A program made the translations under genes and the position numbers. Under the pieces are notes generated by a model, which ran no database searches, was not told the DNA's origin, and saw nothing but the letters and a program-made list of their open reading frames with translations. Below are positions 24,597 through 32,124 of a DNA stretch of 64,000 bases, piece after piece (position 1 is the stretch's first letter; every line of letters starts with the position of its first letter). Origin of the DNA: Vreelandella neptunia (GTDB lineage: Bacteria > Pseudomonadota > Gammaproteobacteria > Pseudomonadales > Halomonadaceae); the NCBI RefSeq assembly GCF_034479615.1, contig NZ_CP140255.1, forward strand, positions 3,348,001-3,412,000. Reading direction: 5' to 3'.

Positions 24597-25955
24597 ATGA
24601 GCGCTTCAACCTCAGCTCTTGCGTCAGAAGAACGATCCGATGCTGGATCAAAAGCACTCGGGGCAGAAAGCCTGGCCCCACAACACACCCGGATTATGGG
24701 GCGCGGCTCCTACTTTCTGGCCTGGTTCGGCGGCTGCGTTTCCATTGGCACCTTCGCCATGGGCTCAAGCGTAGTCGGCACCCTGAACCTCTTACAAGCC
24801 ACCCTGGCCATTGCCATTGGCTGCTTTGTCATCGGTATTGCATTGGCCATTAACGGGGCCGCGGGCTACAAGTACGGTATTCCGTTTATGGTGCAAGCGC
24901 GCAGCGCGTTCGGCTTTACGGGCACGCGCTTACCGGGCTTGGTACGCGCAGTGCCAGCGGTAGTGTGGTACGGCTTTCAAAGCTGGATTGGCGCCGGGGC
25001 ACTCAATATGGTGTCGGCTACCCTGTTCGGCTTCGACAACCTTATCTTCTACTTCATTACCTTCCAGTTTCTGCAAATCGGCCTGTCAGTAATGGGGTTC
25101 CAGGGCATCAAGTGGTTAGAGAATATCGGCAGCGCCTTTATCCTCGCCTCGCTGGTGCATATGTTCTACGCCACGGTGCAGCGCTATGGCGATGAGCTTT
25201 CCGCCAGCTTGCTGACCATGGAAGGCTCCTGGGGCATGCCGTTCTGGGGCGCGACCATGCTGTTCCTGGGCATCTACAGCACCATGATGCTCAACGTGAG
25301 TGACTACTCACGCGAGCATAAAAAGGGCACCGCCCAAAGCCTGCTGACCACTATCTACGCCATGTCGATTCTGCCCTGTACGCTGTTTATGGGCTTGATC
25401 GGCTATATGGTTTCGCAAGCCACCGGCACCGCTGATCCTATCCAGGTATTTGCCAACGCCGTCGACAACACCCCGCTGCTGATGACTACCCTTCTATTCA
25501 TCGCCTTTGCCCAGGTCACCACCAACGTGCTCAACAACGTGGTACCGCCCACCTACGTGCTGATGGACGTATTCAAGATCAAGTTCTCGGTCGCCACGGT
25601 GATCGTTGGATTGCTGGCCTTCGCCACCTTTCCCTGGAAACTTGTTCAGCCGGGCTCCGCAGCAGGTCTACAGCTGTTTGTACAAACGTACTCCGCCTTT
25701 CTAGGCCCCATCTTCGCCATTCTGGTGGTCGATTATTATGTGATTCGCCGCCGCACGCTGGATACCAACAAGCTGTATGACGCCAACGGCCCCTATCAAG
25801 GCGTGAACTTAGCCGCTTTCATCGCCACGGCGGTGGGCATTGTGGCGGCGCTCTCTTTCTCGGCTATCTCGTGGTACGCCAGCCTGATACCCGCAGGTGT
25901 TACCTACTACCTACTTATGAAGTACTGGGCTCCCTGCCAGCGCTTTAGCCAGTAA
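24597..25955 (+). CDS. NCS1-family permease (cytosine/purine/allantoin type) 1
   Basis: 452 residues with about 12 membrane segments. NCS1 features: YKYGIPFMVQARSAFGFTGTRLPGLVRAVPAVVWYGFQSW and a late LVVDYYVIRRRTL. RBS GCGAGG just before the ATG at 24597. The upstream 154-base gap holds a small hairpin (CCCGAT / ATCGGG, 24543-24559) without a T-run. It is closer to cytosine permeases (CodB-like) than the next gene. Probably imports a purine, hydantoin or cytosine. Confidence 0.87.
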   Translation: MSASTSALASEERSDAGSKALGAESLAPQHTRIMGRGSYFLAWFGGCVSIGTFAMGSSVVGTLNLLQATLAIAIGCFVIGIALAINGAAGYKYGIPFMVQARSAFGFTGTRLPGLVRAVPAVVWYGFQSWIGAGALNMVSATLFGFDNLIFYFITFQFLQIGLSVMGFQGIKWLENIGSAFILASLVHMFYATVQRYGDELSASLLTMEGSWGMPFWGATMLFLGIYSTMMLNVSDYSREHKKGTAQSLLTTIYAMSILPCTLFMGLIGYMVSQATGTADPIQVFANAVDNTPLLMTTLLFIAFAQVTTNVLNNVVPPTYVLMDVFKIKFSVATVIVGLLAFATFPWKLVQPGSAAGLQLFVQTYSAFLGPIFAILVVDYYVIRRRTLDTNKLYDANGPYQGVNLAAFIATAVGIVAALSFSAISWYASLIPAGVTYYLLMKYWAPCQRFSQ

Positions 25956-25984
25956 CTCCCTTTGCCAACCAAAGAGCGAATAAG

Positions 25985-27463
25985 ATGAAAGAGAGTAACG
26001 ACGTAAGTGACCTGGATATTAAGCACATAGATCCCACGCTGTATAACGAGGATCTCGCGCCACTTAAACCCCAGGATCGTAACTGGGGCGCGTTTGAGAT
26101 ATTTAACGTTTGGTCTAACGATATCCAGAGCCTGTTTGGTTACACCCTGGCGGCCTCGCTGTTTTTAACCTACGGCCTGAACGGCTGGGCGGTGATGGCG
26201 GCGATTATTCTGGCGGGCGTGATCGTGATGTTTCTCGTCAATCTCACCGGTAAGCCCAGCGTTAAATACGGCATCCCCTTCCCAGTGATGGTGCGCGCCA
26301 GCATGGGCGTACGGGGCGCAAACCTACCCGCGATGCTGCGCGCCATCGTGGGGATTTTTTGGTACGGGGTGCAGACCTACTTCGCCTCTACCGCCGTCAC
26401 CCTCCTCATTACCGCCTTTGTGGGAGCAGGCAGCGGCAGCACCTTCCTGGGGCTTTCCGGCGTGGCCTGGGTGTCATTTGTGATTGTGTGGCTGTTTCAA
26501 ATCGCCATTTTCTGGCAAGGCATCGAGCGCATTAAGCACTTTCTCAACTGGGCGGGCCCGTTGGTCTACGTGGTGATGTTAGTGCTGATGATTATTGTCT
26601 GGTACAAGGCGGGAAGTGAACTGATTCCTGCCATTGGCACCATTTTTAGCGGTGGCAGTGAGACCAGCGGTAGTTCGATCGCCGCCTTTATGGCGATTGT
26701 CGGCACCATGGTGGCGTACTTTGCAGCGGTGGTGATCAACTTCGGCGATTTCACCCGCTTTGTGAAAACCGAGCGTCAGATGAAGCTGGGTAACCTGCTG
26801 GGCTTGCCATTGAACGTCGCCTTCTTCTCGTTTATCGCGCTGATTATTACCGCAGGCACGCTGGTGCTGTTTGGTGAGGCGCTAACCAATCCCGCCGATA
26901 TCGTTGAGCGGGTAGATTCATTGCCGCTCACGATTGTCGCCGCACTAACCTTCTTCGCCGCCACGGTGGGTATCAACCTAGTCGCCAACTTCATTCCCCC
27001 CGCCTACGACCTGGCCAACCTATTCCCCAGCAAAATCAGCTTCAAGATGGGCGGCCTGATTACCGCGCTGATTGCGTTCTTTGTTGGCGCGCTATGGCTT
27101 TCAGTCATCAGCCAGATTGGCGTTCCCGGCTTTGTAAATGCGCTAGGCGCCATCGTAGCGCCCTTCTACGGCATTATCGTGGTCGACTACTACCTGATTA
27201 AGCGCCAGCACCTGAACATGCAGGAGCTATTTTCATCAGCGCCAGGCAGCGCCTACTACTACGTTAACGGCTGGAACACCCGCGCCCTTATCGCCTTTGG
27301 TGTGGCGGCGCTGTTCTCGCTCTCAACCGTGTTAGTACCCGCGCTTTCAGCTCTTGGTGGCTACGGCTGGTTGATCGGTGCAGGCTTGGGTGGGCTGTTC
27401 TACTACGGGTTGATGCGTCAGTTTAAGACAGCCCCCACGTATGCTGAGCAGAAGGCAAGTTAA
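25985..27463 (+). CDS. NCS1-family permease (allantoin/uracil type) 2
   Basis: 492 residues, about 12 membrane helices. PucI/Fur-type NCS1 landmarks: NEDLAPLKPQDRNWGAFEIF, NVWSNDIQSLFGYTLAASLF, VKYGIPFPVMVRASMGVRGANLPAMLRAIVGIFWYGVQTYF and IVVDYYLIKRQHL. It follows the first permease by 29 bases and ends before a strong terminator, so the two are an operon. Allantoin uptake is the most likely function, given puuE and the racemase upstream. Confidence 0.9.
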   Translation: MKESNDVSDLDIKHIDPTLYNEDLAPLKPQDRNWGAFEIFNVWSNDIQSLFGYTLAASLFLTYGLNGWAVMAAIILAGVIVMFLVNLTGKPSVKYGIPFPVMVRASMGVRGANLPAMLRAIVGIFWYGVQTYFASTAVTLLITAFVGAGSGSTFLGLSGVAWVSFVIVWLFQIAIFWQGIERIKHFLNWAGPLVYVVMLVLMIIVWYKAGSELIPAIGTIFSGGSETSGSSIAAFMAIVGTMVAYFAAVVINFGDFTRFVKTERQMKLGNLLGLPLNVAFFSFIALIITAGTLVLFGEALTNPADIVERVDSLPLTIVAALTFFAATVGINLVANFIPPAYDLANLFPSKISFKMGGLITALIAFFVGALWLSVISQIGVPGFVNALGAIVAPFYGIIVVDYYLIKRQHLNMQELFSSAPGSAYYYVNGWNTRALIAFGVAALFSLSTVLVPALSALGGYGWLIGAGLGGLFYYGLMRQFKTAPTYAEQKAS

Positions 27464-27501
27464 GATGGTTTAGCCGTAGTTGACGGCTTAGCGACTCGAA
27501 C

Positions 27502-27532
27502 AAGCGCTATCGGCACAGAGCCGATGGCGCTT
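27502..27532 (+). terminator. Rho-independent terminator after the NCS1 permeases
   Basis: 13-bp stem AAGCGCTATCGGC / GCCGATGGCGCTT (27502-27514 and 27520-27532, one G-T pair) with a 5-base loop. A T-rich tail (TTGTTTTTT) follows. It marks the left limit of the cassette region. Confidence 0.85.
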
Positions 27533-27590
27533 TTGTTTTTTCACGAAGCTCACTCCCTTGAACACGAAAAGCGTTTTTCGACCTGCAATT

Positions 27591-27838
27591 GCGCGTTTTT
27601 CTACCACGCTCAGCGGGGTGCATGCTCATTTTTCAGAGAACAACTTCATAAAAACTTTAAAAAACAATGATTTAAAAAATATCTTTGTATGTTTATGCGC
27701 AATTTGTAAAGATGATGAGAAAGGATTATGCGCATGCTCATTTTTCTAGCGAGCCTCACGAGGAAAAAATGGAATTTTCCCTTTTATATCAGCAAATTAG
27801 GGTATTTTAGCAAGGCGGAGCTTCCCAGAAAAACGCGC
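27591..27838. repeat. AT-rich segment bounded by 12-bp inverted repeats, left of the cassette array
   Basis: GCGCGTTTTTCT (27591-27602) and its exact reverse complement AGAAAAACGCGC (27827-27838) bound a 248-base stretch. Inside, a 15-base sequence GCATGCTCATTTTTC occurs twice (27620-27634 and 27732-27746). No convincing gene is present (a 63-codon frame at 27558-27749 has no ribosome site). It could be a miniature mobile element or the remains of an integron platform; neither is established. Confidence 0.4.
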
Positions 27839-27886
27839 ATGCGCATGAATAAACTGTTATGAATCACCAGTCACAAGGAGCTTATG

Positions 27887-28231
27887 ATGAAAGTTTCAGC
27901 ACTCACTCTGTTAATTCTCCATGTTAATAGCCTTATTGATTCTGGGAAGTACGCCGACATATCAATCGATGACATCCATCAGGCTATAGAAGGAAGGCGG
28001 GTGTTGCGCTTTCTTAAAGAGCGCGCTGGAGCTGATATAGACCTGAGCATCCACTTGGAAAGTAACGCGTATGGTGACTTTGAATCGTACTACGAGAGTC
28101 AGCTAGAAAGTATATACGGTGGCTACGCGGGTCAAGAGCGTAGGAAATGGGGTATAGAAAATTCTGGCCTTTGCTTGGTGTTGGCTTGGACGAATGAAAT
28201 TATTCAACAAGGCCAAGGGCTGGAGTGGTAG
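27887..28231 (+). CDS. Cassette 1: hypothetical protein
   Basis: 114 residues from the ATG at 27887, with AAGGAG 6 bases upstream (the adjacent ATG at 27884 is only 3 bases from it). I do not recognise a family. The N-terminal half is mixed helix (LTLLILHVNSLIDSGKYAD), followed by an acidic, Tyr-rich stretch (YGDFESYYESQLESIYGGY). There is no signal peptide or clear membrane segment. It is followed after 9 bases by a good attC, so it is the payload of the first cassette. No function can be offered. Confidence 0.6.
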   Translation: MKVSALTLLILHVNSLIDSGKYADISIDDIHQAIEGRRVLRFLKERAGADIDLSIHLESNAYGDFESYYESQLESIYGGYAGQERRKWGIENSGLCLVLAWTNEIIQQGQGLEW

Positions 28232-28240
28232 AGCGGGAAT

Positions 28241-28333
28241 TCATAACAAACGGCTGTTGTCGCCCCTTCGGGGCTGGGACGGCCTTTCCGCCGCTGTGCG
28301 GCTACAAGCCCGCCCCAAAGCCGGGCGTTATGA
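28241..28333 (+). repeat. attC site 1
   Basis: 93 bases from TCATAAC to GTTATGA, which are exact reverse complements. Inner arms ACGGCT and AGCCGGGC pair. The centre carries GC-rich hairpins (GCCCC-TTC-GGGGC at about 28263-28275). Confidence 0.8.
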
Positions 28334-28347
28334 CTAAGGAGAGCAGC

Positions 28348-28800
28348 GTGCAAAAAAAGGAAATTTCGGAGTATATTCTTGACCAATATCGGGGAGTAGT
28401 GGCGGTCGATGCTTGGGGTGAGCAGTCCTTCTTCTATAACCCTGACCGGCGGCTTCCTCGAGGCGTCTATTTTGCAACACTCAAGGACAAGGATGGGGAC
28501 AATGACAAGGGTTCGAATCTCAGTCGTGAGGGCGTGTTGCGCTTCAATTTCGGCATAAGTAAATCGTCCTACGAGGAAGCATTGGGGAAAAGGCCCGCCA
28601 GGCCCGCTGCAGGTGGGGTGGTGAATACGGGGCATAATTTCACCGAGTTAAATACGCTGTTACCGCACCCGGTATACGCATGGATGTCTTGGGTATGTGT
28701 TCTCAATCCCGACAAAGCCATGATCCAAGAGTTGGAACCTTTGCTCAATGAGTCCTATGATCTTGTGGTCAAAAAGTATGCTAAACGCATCAAGTCATAA
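28348..28800 (+). CDS. Cassette 2: DUF6194-like protein
   Basis: 150 residues from a GTG at 28348, with AAGGAG 6 bases upstream; an ATG at 28330 lies inside the attC end and has no site. Features: ISEYILDQYRGVVAVDAWGE, FFYNPDRRLPRGVYFATLKDKDG, REGVLRFNFGISKSSYEEAL, NTLLPHPVYAWMSWVCVLNP, and a C-terminal LLNESYDLVVKKYAKR. This matches a small cytosolic family of unknown function, which I recall as DUF6194. The stop codon is part of the next attC, normal for cassettes. Confidence 0.7.
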   Translation: MQKKEISEYILDQYRGVVAVDAWGEQSFFYNPDRRLPRGVYFATLKDKDGDNDKGSNLSREGVLRFNFGISKSSYEEALGKRPARPAAGGVVNTGHNFTELNTLLPHPVYAWMSWVCVLNPDKAMIQELEPLLNESYDLVVKKYAKRIKS

Positions 28801-28879
28801 CCATGCCAGTCACGGCGACGGCTACTGCATTGCGGCTTCGCCTCCATTCCGTAGCCGCGCGTGCTGAGCGGCGTTAGAT
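28795..28879 (+). repeat. attC site 2
   Basis: 85 bases from TCATAAC to GTTAGAT. CAGTCACG near the left and CGTGCTGAG near the right are the inner arms; GGCTAC...GTAGCC pairs further in. The left end comes from cassette 2 and the right end from cassette 3. Confidence 0.78.
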
Positions 28880-28897
28880 TTTCAGGAAGGCTATTTT

Positions 28898-29548
28898 GTG
28901 ACCCATGAGGAACGGATAAAGCAAATCGTCGAGGTGGCATATGATCGACTTTGTGCCAAGGTCACGGGCCAGCGAATCCAGGTCGACAACGAGGCCTCTC
29001 TGCAACTTCAACTCGCATCGATTCTCAAAACTCTCGGAGAGTTGTACGAAGAATCGCCGAGCGAGCGCTTCAATGTCGAGTTGGAAAAGAGCGTGAAGCT
29101 CACGGGCGGGAAGTTCGCCAAAAGCGGTACGGAAAAGGCGAAGATCGACATCTGGTTTTCACTTGAGGATATAGAAAACGGGGAAAGCCACGCCTGCGCA
29201 ATCGAGCTCAAATATTTCAAGCGAGCCAACCATCGTGAACCAAACAATCGATATGATGTGTATAAGGACTTGCAGAATTTAGAACGCTATGGTGACTTCG
29301 TGGATGCTGGTTACCTATTGGTTGCAACAGACCATCCGCATTACATCAATAAAGAAAAGTATTCGCCGGATACGGAAGGGTTTGATTTCCGGCACGGTAG
29401 GAGTTACCGCGCGGGCACAGAACTCCTGTATCGCACCGAAAAGCCCTATGGGTCGCCAATAACACTGCGCAACGACTATACGTTTACGTGGCAAACCGTT
29501 GAGGCCGGTCTGAGTTTTCTTTTTGTTGCGGTAGCACCACGCAAATGA
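28898..29548 (+). CDS. Cassette 3: hypothetical protein with PD-(D/E)XK nuclease-like signature
   Basis: 216 residues from a GTG at 28898, with AGGAAGG upstream. Residues in KAKIDIWFSLEDIEN (about 82-96) followed by HACAIELKYFKR (about 101-112) give the D...ExK order of the PD-(D/E)XK fold, on two neighbouring strands. An N-terminal helical part (EERIKQIVEVAYDRLCAK) and ELEKSVKL with a preceding Glu are also compatible. A later YDVYKDLQNLERYGDF and GYLLVATDHPHY resemble parts of restriction-type and nuclease-like families. Catalysis and any defence role are inference; structure prediction would decide. Confidence 0.6.
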   Translation: MTHEERIKQIVEVAYDRLCAKVTGQRIQVDNEASLQLQLASILKTLGELYEESPSERFNVELEKSVKLTGGKFAKSGTEKAKIDIWFSLEDIENGESHACAIELKYFKRANHREPNNRYDVYKDLQNLERYGDFVDAGYLLVATDHPHYINKEKYSPDTEGFDFRHGRSYRAGTELLYRTEKPYGSPITLRNDYTFTWQTVEAGLSFLFVAVAPRK

Positions 29549-29549
29549 A

Positions 29550-29622
29550 ATCTAACAATTGAATCAAGCCGACCAATTCTCCGCTGCCGCTCCGAATTGG
29601 CGGCTTATTCAGGGCGTTATAC
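29550..29622 (+). repeat. attC site 3 (best preserved)
   Basis: 73 bases from ATCTAAC to GTTATAC. The AATTGAATCAAGCCG and CGGCTTATTCAGGGC inner arms closely resemble integron attC sites of resistance cassettes such as aadA. An inner AATTCTCC/GAATTGG hairpin forms the tip. Confidence 0.85.
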
Positions 29623-29637
29623 ATTTTCGGAGGCTAC

Positions 29638-30057
29638 ATGATTAGCACTTCTCAAAAAGTTAGAAAGTTATTTGAGTTAGCCCAAGGTAATATCGATCTT
29701 CCGTATTTTTCAGGGTTTCCAAAAAATGCATGTGAAGGAGCTTCATTATTTCTTGGAGCTACTTTAAAAGAAAAACACCCTGAATCTCATATAGAGTACA
29801 TAAAAGGCTATGACGAAAATGGTGCTATTCATTTTTGGTTAGAAATTGACGCTATGGTCTTTGATATTACAGCTGATCAATTTCCCGAAATAGAGTCTCC
29901 TCTTTTTGGTGTAGAGCATCAACCTTTGGCCAGTATTTACAGTGATATTGAAAAACAGGAAATATCTGATGCGTTTAAAGCATCGGATATAACCAACTCT
30001 GTATACAAACATTCACTAATACTTGAAATTAGGCATTATTTACACACAAATGTATAA
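29638..30057 (+). CDS. Cassette 4: hypothetical protein, possible papain-like fold
   Basis: 139 residues, ATG at 29638 with GGAGG upstream. The gene is clearly AT-richer than its surroundings, suggesting foreign origin. A possible Cys-His-Asp triad is seen: FPKNACEGASLFLG (Cys near residue 32), GAIHFWLEIDAMVFDITADQF (His about 62, Asp about 73). That order is typical of transglutaminase/papain-like hydrolases. There is no signal peptide. I recognise no named family. Function unknown. Confidence 0.6.
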   Translation: MISTSQKVRKLFELAQGNIDLPYFSGFPKNACEGASLFLGATLKEKHPESHIEYIKGYDENGAIHFWLEIDAMVFDITADQFPEIESPLFGVEHQPLASIYSDIEKQEISDAFKASDITNSVYKHSLILEIRHYLHTNV

Positions 30058-30096
30058 GCAAAGCGCTGGGCACCTTTGAAACTTTCTAAGTTGGGT
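30051..30096 (+). repeat. attC site 4, degenerate
   Basis: GTATAAG (30052-30058) would pair, with one mismatch, with the GTTATAC at the start of this cassette. GTTGGGT (30090-30096) pairs with the end of cassette 5. The inner arms are poor and the site is short, so it may not be functional. Confidence 0.45.
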
Positions 30097-30104
30097 TACT
30101 TTCT

Positions 30105-31118
30105 ATGAACAAATACAAACGTATCGTCATTGCCAACCATGGCGGCGTGGACGTATTAAATACGGTCGAGGAAGCGATTCCTGAGCCAAAGTCAGGGCAA
30201 GTCAGAGTCAAGGTTCTTGCCGCAGGTATCGGCTACGCTGATATTATGGCTCAGCACGGCGGTTATCCTTTAGCACCGAAAATTCCTTTCACTCCCGGTT
30301 ATGATTTCGTCGGAATCGTAGATTACGTTAGTTCAGACGCTGTCGGTGTTGAAAAAGGTCAGTATGTGGCTGCGCTCAATCCAGAATTCGGTTGTTACTC
30401 GGAGTATGTATGTGTGCCTCCAGAGCTTTTATTGCCTGTTCCTGAAGAATTGGATCCAGCAGAAGTTGTAAGTCTAATTCTTAACTATCTTACCGCGCAC
30501 TGTATTTTGCATAAAAAAGGCCAACTCAAAAACGGTGAAACAGTTTTAATTCATGCTGCTGCCGGTGGTGTTGGTACCGCACTTCTGCAATTGGGCGGGT
30601 TGCTAGAATTGAAAATGTACGGCACTGCCTCTGTCACCAAGCATCCCACCGTCCGCGAATACGGCGGTATCCCAATAGACTATAAGAATCAGGATTTTCT
30701 CGAGTACATTCGCAACGAAGTTCCAGATGGAGTCGATGCGGCATTCGATCCAATTGGCGGGCTGAACCTACGGCGTTCGTATAAAGCGGTAAAAAAAGGC
30801 GGCCGGGTAATTAGCTATGGTTTTGCCGGAGACAGCTTCGGCGGCATGAAACAAATGGCAATCGGTGTGCTTCAAATGGCTGCGCTTAATTTCTGGCCGG
30901 ACGGTAAACGAGTAACGCTCTGCGCCACCCCTGGCGAAGTAAAAAAAGATAATGCATGGTACCGGGAAACTCTTACTGAACTCATTAGCATGCTTGCTGC
31001 GCGGCAAATAAATCCAGTCATTGGTGCAAGGGTGCCGTTAATGGAAGTAAAGCGCGCACATCAAATGCTGGAGCAAGGCAACGTTGCCGGTAAGGTTGTT
31101 TTGGTTTGCGAGCCGTAA
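30105..31118 (+). CDS. Cassette 5: medium-chain dehydrogenase/reductase (quinone-oxidoreductase-like)
   Basis: 337 residues. The N-terminal GroES-like domain (GQVRVKVLAAGIGYADIMAQ, IPFTPGYDFVGIVDYV) and the NAD(P)-binding domain (VLIHAAAGGVGTALLQLGGL) are complete; the zinc-binding Cys/His pattern is absent, as in zinc-free quinone reductases. It likely reduces small electrophilic carbonyls or quinones with NAD(P)H in the cytoplasm. It is a large payload for a cassette. A good attC follows 4 bases after the stop. Confidence 0.82.
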   Translation: MNKYKRIVIANHGGVDVLNTVEEAIPEPKSGQVRVKVLAAGIGYADIMAQHGGYPLAPKIPFTPGYDFVGIVDYVSSDAVGVEKGQYVAALNPEFGCYSEYVCVPPELLLPVPEELDPAEVVSLILNYLTAHCILHKKGQLKNGETVLIHAAAGGVGTALLQLGGLLELKMYGTASVTKHPTVREYGGIPIDYKNQDFLEYIRNEVPDGVDAAFDPIGGLNLRRSYKAVKKGGRVISYGFAGDSFGGMKQMAIGVLQMAALNFWPDGKRVTLCATPGEVKKDNAWYRETLTELISMLAARQINPVIGARVPLMEVKRAHQMLEQGNVAGKVVLVCEP

Positions 31119-31122
31119 AGTT

Positions 31123-31209
31123 GCCCAACAAATCGTTGGAGAGGGACGTTTTTTCCGTTACGCGCTTCGCGCTTTACTCCAAAAACGCCCCTCAACTCAG
31201 GCGTTAAAT
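31123..31209 (+). repeat. attC site 5
   Basis: 87 bases from GCCCAAC to GTTAAAT. AATCGTTGGAGAGGGACG and CGCCCCTCAACTCAGGC form the inner arms. A long inner hairpin contains GCGCTTCGCGC. Confidence 0.8.
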
Positions 31210-31228
31210 TTTCAATCGAGCTTTAGTG

Positions 31229-31662
31229 ATGAATATTGAGATTCGTAGAAAGATCAGATCACCTTAAGCTACTAGAAATCTGGGAAGCCTCGGTCAGAAC
31301 AACCCATGATTTTCTGGCCGAAGATGATCTACAGGAGTTAAAGCCGTTAATTCTGGAGCAGTATTTTGATGCCGTTGATTTAAGGTGTGCTAAAAATGGC
31401 CATGGTGAAATACAAGGGTTCTGCGGCGTTCATGACGGTAATATTGAGATGTTGTTCATTGCACCAGATGCGCGCGGAAAAGGCGTTGGTGCCATGTTAA
31501 CTGCCAATGCTATCGATGAGCAGGGAGCGTCAAAGGTCGACGTCAATGAACAGAATGTTCAGGCGCTTGGTTTTTTACCAACATATTGGCTTTTCGGTAA
31601 CAGGGCGCTCACCAGTTGATGGGCAGGGCAAGCTTTATCCGTTGCTGTATATGACGTTATAA
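31229..31662 (+). pseudogene. Cassette 6: frameshifted GNAT N-acetyltransferase
   Basis: Three frames are needed to read one acetyltransferase. Frame A: ATG at 31229 giving MNIEIRRK, closing at a stop soon after. Frame B: the body, DFLAEDDLQELKPLILEQYF, FCGVHDGNIEMLFIAPDARGKGVGAMLTANAI with the acetyl-CoA loop (ARGKGVG). Frame C: after a run of six T at 31571-31576, the tail YQHIGFSVTGRSPVDGQG continues to TAA at 31660. Removing one T restores frame B into frame C. A loss near 31250 explains the first shift. Either a decayed cassette gene or a sequencing error in the T run. Confidence 0.75.
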
Positions 31663-31688
31663 AAATTTAATAAACTTTTGGGTGGATA

Positions 31689-32099
31689 ATGGAAACACTG
31701 GGAATCGCAATATCACTGGTAATGGCGGGTTTAATTATCGCAACTCCAATCTATTGCGTAGCCAAAAGCCGAAGCTTTATCCGCTTAAACCTTATTTCAA
31801 TCCCGATCATATTCACGCTTGTCATCGCTGGTGCATATTGGCCTCACTTCTACAAAGATGTGCGACTGGAAATGATGGGACTTGATTTTGACGGAATGTC
31901 CGATGAAGAGAGAACGCGGAATGTAACTCCAGAGCAAAAAGAAGAAGCTATAGAGCTCTACTGGTCACTTATGGGAATAGGCTGGCCCCTCCAAGCGATT
32001 ATTGGCATGGTATTAGTGCTACCTTATCCATCCACCGTATGGCTCGTTGGATTTGGCGCTAAGCGTGTTTTCAGGAGAAAAACTCGTGAAATCAACTAA
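31689..32099 (+). CDS. Cassette-borne hypothetical membrane protein
   Basis: 136 residues, ATG at 31689, with GGGTGG upstream. Three membrane segments: LGIAISLVMAGLIIATPIYC, LNLISIPIIFTLVIAGAYWP and LQAIIGMVLVLPYPSTVWLV. Between the second and third is a charged loop (MSDEERTRNVTPEQKEEAIE). The C-terminus is basic (KRVFRRKTREIN). It is separated from the broken acetyltransferase by only 27 bases, with no complete attC between them; ATTTAAT at about 31665 may be a remnant. I do not recognise a named family. Confidence 0.65.
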   Translation: METLGIAISLVMAGLIIATPIYCVAKSRSFIRLNLISIPIIFTLVIAGAYWPHFYKDVRLEMMGLDFDGMSDEERTRNVTPEQKEEAIELYWSLMGIGWPLQAIIGMVLVLPYPSTVWLVGFGAKRVFRRKTREIN

Positions 32100-32122
32100 C
32101 AAGGCCAACCACAGCGTTAGCA
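32094..32122 (+). repeat. attC remnant at the right end of the cluster
   Basis: AACTAAC (32094-32100) and GTTAGCA (32116-32122) are only 15 bases apart; the middle of the site is missing. It marks the end of the cassette signal. Confidence 0.5.
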
Positions 32123-32124
32123 CC

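Larger units (their letters stand above)
27856..32122 (+). mobile_element. Integron gene-cassette cluster without integrase (CALIN-like)
   Basis: About six units, all genes on the plus strand, each usually ending in an attC-like site. The key internal evidence is that the start of a unit pairs with its own end. Unit 1 starts GTTATGA (27856) and ends TCATAAC (28241). Unit 2 starts GTTATGA (28327) and ends TCATAAC (28795). Unit 3 starts GTTAGAT (28873) and ends ATCTAAC (29550). Unit 4 starts GTTATAC (29616) and ends GTATAAG (30052). Unit 5 starts GTTGGGT (30090) and ends GCCCAAC (31123). This is expected only if each unit excises as a circle at attC. No integrase, attI or cassette promoter is visible. 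The last part (31203-32122) is degraded. Confidence 0.8.

Noticed and set aside
27558-27749. 63-codon frame in the gap before the cassettes
   Set aside because: No ribosome site, overlaps repeats, no recognisable protein.
28241-31209. Spaced palindromic sites as a possible CRISPR array
   Set aside because: The sites differ in sequence and are separated by whole genes; they fit attC, not CRISPR repeats. No CRISPR array was seen anywhere in the window.
27856-32122. Integron integrase gene in the cassette region
   Set aside because: No frame on either strand of the region shows tyrosine-recombinase features; any integrase must lie elsewhere.
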